From Strigamia acuminata (lineage: Eukaryota; Arthropoda; Chilopoda; Geophilomorpha; Linotaeniidae): 60,000 nt of DNA. Of this stretch, positions 53,137 to 60,000 are shown piece after piece. The number at the start of each line of letters is the position of its first letter. The first letter of the stretch is position 1. The position numbers and the translations under genes were made by a program. The notes beneath the pieces were generated by a model. That model searched no databases and was not told the DNA's origin. It worked only from the letters and a program-made list of their open reading frames with translations. The stretch covers positions 1,614,001 through 1,674,000 of the forward strand of contig OX442321.1 of the NCBI GenBank assembly GCA_949358305.1, read 5' to 3'.

Positions 53137-55932
53137 TTATGATTCGTCCATGGTCTGAGTTCGCTCAGGCGTCAACGGGCGCATCATATCCGTGGTGTCG
53201 TCCCTCGGGTTGGACCGCTCGTTAACCGTACACAGGTCGCGACCTGCGTTTGGTCCGGAGACCATTCCAGGGTTGACATGAAGCCAAACCTGGATGATTC
53301 TTGCCGAGTTCGCTCGGTTGAAGAATCCTAGCGCCGCGAACTCGATTGGATCCTCTGGCGCTAATCGTGCTCTCAGGAGTCGATCATGGAGCACCGATGG
53401 TGGGCTTAACACCCGGATGTGGTCCTCGAGCCACATAAACACCTGCCTCGACAACTTGTGGTTGTTGCTAAGCAGTGTTCGCGTATCCGGCGTCAAATAG
53501 AAGTGCGGATACAGGCGCATTAGGGTCTTGAAAGCCGACTCTTTTTTCAGCGGCTTGACCTTCGTCTCCGGCTTGGCTGGCGGCGGCGGCGGCGGACGTG
53601 AGTCTTCCGTCGTGGCATCGTCAAACTGGCACTGCGGGCCCAAGAAAACCAACGCAGGTGCGGAGGTTGACGAGGGTGTGACGCCTCGTCCCGGTGCTCG
53701 ACCCACACCGGGGAGCTGACGGGTTTCGACTACCCGTTGAACTCCGGCTGGAGTTTGAGAACTTCCGGCGTTCTCTGGCCAAAATGAACATCCAGCGCCC
53801 TCTTGGGCCGACTGGAAAACAGCCAGTGACGCAGCTGCTGTGGCGCTTGTAACTGGAAGCGGTGGTCTTCCGGTCATTCGCGCCGTGGCCTTCGCAAAGG
53901 ACCACTCGGTTCGCAACCGAACGGCGGCCTCTTCTTCGGTCTCACCGTTTGCTACGACTTGCTTTATTAGCTCGGCTAAGATCGTAGGCGGGTCGAGCCT
54001 GAGGTGGTACCACAGCTCGACTTTCTTCTCCGACAGGCCCATCGGCGCGGTCCAAAGGTACGTTATGGCCGCTAACGCCTGTCCTGGCGAAGGAAGAACA
54101 CCAGGGTACAACACCCTAGTCATCCCCGGAATTAGCTGACGCTGAAAATCCATCAGACGGGGATCATCAATGGTATTGATGTCGGAGACTTCTAGCCTTT
54201 CAGCTAGTCTCTGCCAGTCCTTCTGCGACTCGGCTATCTGGGCGCTTTGGTATGCGTCCAGCTTCTGGAGCACTTCCTGCTGTGCTCTAATGGGTTGCTG
54301 CTCGTAGCAGGTCCATTGTGGGCCGAATGACTCACTAAAAAATGGCCGGAGTTGCAGGTTGCTAACTCCAGCCGGCAAGCGGGAAACATATCCTTGTTCG
54401 GGCAAGCGGCTAGCATGTCCAGGTACTGGCACGCTACAGTCGGGAAAAATATCACCGACAACACGTCTCATGGCGTATGGAGTAGCCGAGTTGTCCACTT
54501 TGAACGTGGAGGCGGTTCGGCTACTTCGGGCGGACTTAATTGTGGAGTCCGATTCAAAACTCAGCGAAGACGACGAGCCAAACGACTCTGGTGTCCGTCC
54601 TCGTCGCGACTGCGGGCGTGATGGCTGCGCGTCAGTCGAATATGGGCGTGATCGCCTCTGACGTTCCTCTCGATCGCGGCTTGATTCGCGGAACATCGGT
54701 CGGACTGGAACCGGCGGAGGGAGTTGCCCCACCCTCAAATCCTCGTCTTGCGGCGGAGGATTGATGGCCGCTGGGGCCGGAATTTCATCTTCTTGATAAA
54801 AAGGGAGAGCGCAACGCGCTTGCTCCTCTGCCTCGTGTTCTCGAGCCAGTTGTCGATTTTCGTCGACGCGAAGCTGCACCGCGGCAGCTCTGAGTGCTTT
54901 GGACGGGAAAAATCCCGGAAAATCGTTAAAACACCCGGCGAGCGCCAACTGGTGGAGCTCGGTTTGTGTGACGGGAAGTTGTGGGTTCCCGTCACGAACG
55001 GATTTGCGATACCGTTTAACGACTTCGCGTTGTGTCGTCTTGAGGTTCTTCCTCAATTGGGTTAGAGCACCGTAATTAATTCCGGTACTCTTTAGCGCTC
55101 TTCTGCGCTCGTGACGCTCTCGTGGCGTCACTGGCCACTGGTTGTGCAGCAACTCTGCTGCAAGCGGTCCTGGGGGGCTCTCGTCGAGCGTCCACTCGAT
55201 TTCGTCGACACCGTCCACGTGAAGGCGCTCGATGAATCTTCCTTTTGCACCAAATCCTTGCAGCGCTGATCTGCTGAAGTCGTGGCGCAACTTCCACCAG
55301 GTATTGTTTGCCGTCTTCAGTCTTCTGATTTTTTCGGGCAATGCCGCTCGAAAAATCAGCGGGTGCTGAGTCGGCACGTGATCGGGAAGCGCGAATGGCG
55401 TTTCTCGATCCCTCTCGATCTGTATTCGAAGAAAAATAAATAAATTAGTTTATTTAAAAATAAACAAATAATTTCTTATTTGAAATATTTTTTAAGCTTA
55501 GCGCTTGTGGCTGTGAGTCACTAAGGGATGTTGGTTGTCATGGCAACTCCCTTCGCACATGCTTGAAGCACGTGACTTTTATAGCCGCCATTTTTATTTT
55601 TTAGCGGCTTGTGTTTGAAGTCAGGAAAAGTGAAATTACTCAATTTTTCTGACTTAAACACTTGGTAAAAATTTATTCTAATAATTTACCCGTTGTTGAA
55701 GCGTCAATTGAACGTCTTCATTTGCCCCTTCCATGGGCATTTCTCCGTCCGCCTGGAGTTGGATCGCTTCCTCGTCCATTCTCTTTCGTTTTCCGGTAAT
55801 TTCGGAAATTCTTTCGTCTTGAAAGAGAAATAATACATAAATCTTATGTTTTATCAAATTTTTCATACAGAAAAATTACTTACGATCAGGTTGTCGAACT
55901 ATTCGGGTCGTAACGTAGGCGATGCGATGCAT
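53137..55932 (-). CDS. Gypsy-2 third ORF, spliced, non-Env, 819 residues
   Basis: Three exons, 55932-55884 (ATG start), 55817-55690 and 55419-53137, sum to 2,460 bases with phases that match at both junctions. Borders are |GTAAGT, TTTCAAG| (a rarer AAG acceptor), |GTAAAT and ATACAG|. The product opens MHRIAYVTTRIVRQP, has basic ITGKRKRMDEE, a Trp-rich helical region (KTANNTWWKLRHDFS), a long Arg/Ser/Pro-rich linker, a helical domain (about residues 415-565, including KKVELWYHLRLDPPT), a Pro run (PPPPPPAKP) and a C-terminal helical domain (LMRLYPHFYLTP...WLEDHIRVL). There is no signal peptide, transmembrane segment or furin site, so it is not an envelope. The position between pol and the polypurine tract shows it belongs to the element. 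Possible roles are a second structural protein or a regulator; the family is unknown. Confidence 0.75.
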
Positions 55933-56121
55933 ACACTCTCGAAACTTTTGAAAAAGTGACTAAGTTCGTTGATTGCAAACACGAACTTGGATTAGAGACG
56001 CTTTGTGACGTCACTAATTATAACGTATGATTAACGTTGTCATTCGAGTGGGTACTACGAATGACGTCACGAGATTGCTTTCTCGGATCTTTTGGGTAAA
56101 CCCAAAAGGTGAAAGACAACA

Positions 56122-59100
56122 CTATGTCTTGGCTCGCGGAACGCGAGATCTCAAGTTGTACTTTGACTTTCGCGAAGTACAATCCAACTTGTTTAGATTG
56201 TCATCAGCATCGTCTCCAATGTCAGATGAGTTATATACTTCATTGTTTGAAATTTTCTCTTTTTCTAAAAACATTTCCTTTTCTAGATTTTCATCAAGAG
56301 AAACATTTTCAAGTCGCTGGTTTATTTCATCGACTTCGTTATTTTTGAGTTTCGATTTTTTACTCGATTCCGTGTTTTCGACAGGAATTTTGGATAATTT
56401 AGCATCATCCAAGGTATTAACAATATTTTTTGTTTTTTGACCCACTTCCTCCCCTTCCAGCCAAATTTCTTGGTTGAAAACGGGAAAGTACGGCATTAAT
56501 TCAGTGCCGTGAACAGCTGGATAAATTTTATTATCACTCAGCCGTCGAAGTTGAAAGGCGCCTCCTTGTAACCTTTTGATAATTACATAAGGCCCATTCC
56601 TTTTCGGTGAAATGCCTGCTGCTATTCCTTTAGCGGCATTTGAGAGAATATGAGACTCTCGCCAGACTAAATCATTTTGTCTGAAGTTGTCGAATTTCTT
56701 ATCTGATTTTTCAGCTTCGACACGGCGTCTCAAATCTAAGACGTGAGACATCATATGCTGATACGTCTCTGCAATTATTGTTTCTAATTTCTGAACATAT
56801 AAATGCGGATTTTTTGGATCAATGACTAAAATTCCTTCCGGAATTCTTGGATCCCAAGGAATTCTTAATTCTCGGAAAAAATTTAAGAAAGCAGGAGAAT
56901 AATCTCTGCCTCTTGTTACAGTTGTTCTCAAACTGAATGCAAATTCGCGTAGATACTCATCCCATTGGTCATGAATATCTAAATAAATCGAAACTAAATA
57001 TTTAATATCTCGATTGGTTCTCTCCACAGGATTGCTTTGTGGATGATAAATCGATGTCGGTGTTCGCGACATGTCGAATTTTTTGCAAAATTCTTTATAG
57101 ACCTGTGATCGAAATTGTGGTCCATTATCACTTATGATTTGTCTCGGAAATCCGAAAGTCATTGATAAGTGATAAATTGTGTTGGCAACTTTTATTGCCG
57201 TTGGATTACACATTGGAAATAATTCGGGCCAATGTGTAGCGACATCTACGATGACGCAAATGTGGGTATTGTTTTTTCTGGTTCTTGGTTTGGGACCAGA
57301 CAAATCCACACTGAGGCAGTCAAATGGTCCAAATGGTCCAATTTGAGCGCCTTCAATTTCGGTCTTTGATCTCGGCTTACATGCCTGACATCCTTGACAA
57401 TGTTGAATAAAACGTGTAATATCACGTTTCATACCTTTCCAGGTATAAACTCTTCGAGTTCGGTACATTGTCCTCGCAATGCCTGGGTGGCCGGACAGTG
57501 GATGTCCGTGCATCAACCAAATGATTTTATAAATCAATTTTCTTGGCACAACAACTTTAAGTGCCCTACCATCCTCTCCCAATTCATCGGTGGAGGTAGG
57601 ATGATAATGGAGTAGCATATCTTCTTCAATGAGATAAGTACTCGCGTGTCTTTCAAAGTTTCTTCTTTGAAGACGAGTTACTATGTAACTTGGATATTGC
57701 TTGTTTAGCAAGTAATTGCGAATATGTTGGCAAAATTCGTCTGCTTTTTGCGCTGCAATAATGTCATCTCTCGTTGGAGGATCACATTCTAATTGCTTCG
57801 CAATTTTAGCTGCAAATGCTTTAATTAAAACATTTGTTGTTGGCAGCTCGAATTTTTTAGCCATCATAGCTCTTAATTCGACGTCAGGGGTTCCTGACGG
57901 ATCATGCATGTTAATACAAAAATTAATTAATGCTTGATCGTCGTCATTAACTATTATTGACTTGGGTAATTCGTTCAATTTTCCCATTTGCCAACTTCGG
58001 CAAGGAGATGGACAATATGATAATAAATCATCATTATCGCCATCGTCTTCTGGTTCGTCAGGTGCGCTGACAGGTGCACGTGACAATGCGTCTGCTATTA
58101 CATTTAGCGGACCTTTGACGTATTGTATTTCGAACGAATACGCCATCAGCTCCATTTGCCAACGAGCTAATCTGCCCGACGGGTCAGATAACGACATCAA
58201 CCACTTAAGTGCTTGGTGATCCGTTTGTACAGTGAATGTAGTGTACTCTAAGTATGGGCGAAATTTGCGTAATCCCCATACTACTGCGAGACATTCTAAT
58301 TCTGTCACAGTATAATTCTTTTCAGCGGGTTGCAAGCTTCTGCTTGCATACACGCATGGCATTTCGACTTCTTGGCCATCCACAATTTTCTTTTGTGTAA
58401 GGGCTGCACCCAACCCTTGTTTACTGGCGTCAGTATGAACAATAAATGGCATGTACAAGTCAGGCATCTTCATTGTTTCAGCATTCGTAAGCAAGTCTTT
58501 TATTGCGTCGAATGCTGCCTGATGATGCAGTTCCCAATCGAACTCCGCATCTTTCTTCAAGAGAGGCCTTAGTGGTTCTGCCACTGTGGCCAAATTCTTG
58601 ATTAGGCGGTGAAAGAAATTCACCATGCCTAGAAATCTTTGTAATTCCTTAAGATTGGTAGGAGCCGGAAATTGCGTAATTGCAGCGACTTTTTTAGGGT
58701 CTACTGCAAGTCCTTCTACTCCTACTTTGTAGCCTAGAAAAATTAATTCCTTTCTACAGAGATGCGTCTTGCCAGGGTGCGCATGTAAATTAGCTTCTGC
58801 CAATTTTTTAAACACTATATCTAAATGTTTAATGTGTTCTTCGAACGATTTGGATACAACAATTATGTCATCCAAATATGCCCATGCAAATTTTCTGTAA
58901 ACGTCACCCAAAACCTTTTCCATCAATTCTTGGAAAGTAGTTGGTGCGTTTACTAATCCGAAAGGCATGACTAAAAACATTAGTCTTCCCATTGGGCTCC
59001 AGAAGGCAGTTTTTTCTCTGTCTTCAGGTCGCAATTCTATCTGCCAATATCCCTTGGTCAGATCTATAGTACTGACCCATTCGAATTCTCCGATTTCTCG

Positions 59101-60000
59101 CAGAATTTCCTCAATTGTTGGCATTTGAGGTGGGTTGTACTTAGTATGTGTATTGATGGGGCGAAAATCAATGCACAAGCGTGGGTCGTTTCCTGGTCGC
59201 ATGACTAGGACTGGCCGCATTCCGTAATCGCCTTCAGCTTTGACGACTACGCCTTTGTCAATCATGTCTTGACAAAGTTGTCTGATTATTTCCCTTTTTT
59301 GAGGGTTTATGCTCTTAAAGGGGACACGGATGGGTTTCTCCGTGTCAAGCTCAATTTTGTGCTTAACCAGGTGTGTTTTACCTGGATCTTTAGAAATAAT
59401 CCTTTTATGTTTGGATAACATCTTTTCTAATAATTTGGATTGCTCCAAATTTAAGTTAGCTTCTTCGACTAACTTTTGGATGAAATTCTCTTCATCAATT
59501 TTGCCTTGAGTTACACTTGCAGCGTAAGCTTTTGCAAAGGTCATAAATGAGGAATCGGGTTCCTCTATTTTCTCCAAATAACGATCCAGCAACGCTTGTG
59601 GAATGTAGGGTAAATCTGCATCCATAGGTTGCGTGAAATTCCAAGACATCGTCTGTGGATTAGGTTGGATTTTTAATTTATTCATAAAATCGCAACCCAA
59701 TAGTACCATTGGATACTTATTTGGTATTACGATGAACGGATGACGTAACGTGCCATGTGTCCATCGAAATGAAAGATGGATGGTTCCATCTGGAGTGACT
59801 TCTTCACTTGCCGTCGTAACTCTGACACCAGGTCCGATAGGTCGTAGATATTTTTCTAGACCTAGTTGATTAATAACTGAAGTGGCTAGGAAGCTTTTAT
59901 TTGCTCCTGAGTCCAACATTCCGGTTATTACACCTTTTAACGTTTCTAACTTTAACGTCGGAAGGTCTTGGCTGTTTGGTATTCCAGCCACTTTGCACTC
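56122..60000 (-). CDS. pol: Gypsy-2 Pol polyprotein, partial at right edge
   Basis: The frame is open from base 60000 to the stop at 56122-56124, about 1,290 codons, with no stop or shift; its start, probably after gag, is outside. Protease: MLDSGANKSFL (about 59910). Reverse transcriptase: CIDFRPIN, WVSTIDLTKGYWQI and FAWAYLDDIIVVS (about 58880). RNase H: HTDASKQGLGAAL, TELECLAVVWG, TDHQALKWL and IADALSR. Integrase: HGHPLSGHPGIART..CQGCQACK zinc module (about 57510-57370), the core Asp in SVDLSGP, ISDNGPQF and the Glu of NPVERTNRDI, then a GPY-type C-terminal module (KRNGPYVIIKR) and a Ser/Lys-rich tail. This is the standard Ty3/Gypsy order. All catalytic residues appear intact. Confidence 0.97.
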   Translation of the reverse strand, partial: ECKVAGIPNSQDLPTLKLETLKGVITGMLDSGANKSFLATSVINQLGLEKYLRPIGPGVRVTTASEEVTPDGTIHLSFRWTHGTLRHPFIVIPNKYPMVLLGCDFMNKLKIQPNPQTMSWNFTQPMDADLPYIPQALLDRYLEKIEEPDSSFMTFAKAYAASVTQGKIDEENFIQKLVEEANLNLEQSKLLEKMLSKHKRIISKDPGKTHLVKHKIELDTEKPIRVPFKSINPQKREIIRQLCQDMIDKGVVVKAEGDYGMRPVLVMRPGNDPRLCIDFRPINTHTKYNPPQMPTIEEILREIGEFEWVSTIDLTKGYWQIELRPEDREKTAFWSPMGRLMFLVMPFGLVNAPTTFQELMEKVLGDVYRKFAWAYLDDIIVVSKSFEEHIKHLDIVFKKLAEANLHAHPGKTHLCRKELIFLGYKVGVEGLAVDPKKVAAITQFPAPTNLKELQRFLGMVNFFHRLIKNLATVAEPLRPLLKKDAEFDWELHHQAAFDAIKDLLTNAETMKMPDLYMPFIVHTDASKQGLGAALTQKKIVDGQEVEMPCVYASRSLQPAEKNYTVTELECLAVVWGLRKFRPYLEYTTFTVQTDHQALKWLMSLSDPSGRLARWQMELMAYSFEIQYVKGPLNVIADALSRAPVSAPDEPEDDGDNDDLLSYCPSPCRSWQMGKLNELPKSIIVNDDDQALINFCINMHDPSGTPDVELRAMMAKKFELPTTNVLIKAFAAKIAKQLECDPPTRDDIIAAQKADEFCQHIRNYLLNKQYPSYIVTRLQRRNFERHASTYLIEEDMLLHYHPTSTDELGEDGRALKVVVPRKLIYKIIWLMHGHPLSGHPGIARTMYRTRRVYTWKGMKRDITRFIQHCQGCQACKPRSKTEIEGAQIGPFGPFDCLSVDLSGPKPRTRKNNTHICVIVDVATHWPELFPMCNPTAIKVANTIYHLSMTFGFPRQIISDNGPQFRSQVYKEFCKKFDMSRTPTSIYHPQSNPVERTNRDIKYLVSIYLDIHDQWDEYLREFAFSLRTTVTRGRDYSPAFLNFFRELRIPWDPRIPEGILVIDPKNPHLYVQKLETIIAETYQHMMSHVLDLRRRVEAEKSDKKFDNFRQNDLVWRESHILSNAAKGIAAGISPKRNGPYVIIKRLQGGAFQLRRLSDNKIYPAVHGTELMPYFPVFNQEIWLEGEEVGQKTKNIVNTLDDAKLSKIPVENTESSKKSKLKNNEVDEINQRLENVSLDENLEKEMFLEKEKISNNEVYNSSDIGDDADDNLNKLDCTSRKSKYNLRSRVPRAKT

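Larger units (their letters stand above)
52124..60000 (-). mobile_element. Ty3/Gypsy element Gypsy-2, 5' end beyond right edge
   Basis: Minus-strand order: pol (open at the right edge) to 56122, a third ORF with two introns (55932-53137), polypurine tract AAATGGGGGGA at about 53087-53097, then a 3' LTR (53086-52124). Gag and the 5' LTR lie outside. Pol is intact, suggesting a fairly young copy. Confidence 0.9.

Overview
This is eukaryotic, AT-rich, repeat-heavy DNA. Short spliced genes (introns of about 60-240 bases, GT..AG) sit among LTR retrotransposons and many small inverted-repeat elements with TA target duplications. A group III secreted phospholipase A2, a secreted WAP-type protein, Copia and Ty3/Gypsy elements and Tc1/mariner-style MITEs point to an invertebrate, most likely an arthropod. 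I cannot name the species from sequence alone.

Layout. 1-5917: 5' half of a minus-strand LTR retrotransposon: gag ORF open through the left edge, a 4 kb leader with two families of direct repeats, and an LTR-like end. 6118-21235: a 5'-truncated plus-strand Ty3/Gypsy element (Gypsy-1) whose pol is split by a nearly pristine 6.8 kb Copia element (8977-15796, ATTTG target duplication). Downstream of its integrase are four tiny membrane ORFs, an acidic ORF and a 3' LTR. 21236-26200: MITEs and a minus-strand group III PLA2 gene. 26747-30064: a seven-exon gene of unknown family. 30423-38375: two tandem LRR genes, each bracketed by inverted arms, separated by a short spliced transcript, a small zinc-ribbon gene and a foldback element made of AATAAA-bearing repeats. 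38400-43040: sparse candidate exons and a Gypsy remnant. 44157-46309: an intronless-CDS gene with a DnaJ-like zinc motif behind a DRE-centred palindrome and a duplicated 3' splice site. 47432-47781: the secreted WAP gene. 47995-51496: a minisatellite and a cluster of MITEs, one nested in another. 52124-60000: a second Ty3/Gypsy element (Gypsy-2, minus strand) running off the right edge, with pol, a three-exon third ORF in the env position, a polypurine tract and the 3' LTR.

No operons or CRISPR arrays are expected or seen. The most unusual items are the stop-start-linked membrane ORFs and the AT-hook linker of Gypsy-1, the spliced non-env third ORF of Gypsy-2, the inverted-arm LRR cassettes, and the foldback element that stacks polyadenylation hexamers facing inward on both strands. 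All exon structures were worked out by eye from splice consensus and reading-frame continuity; none has transcript support here.
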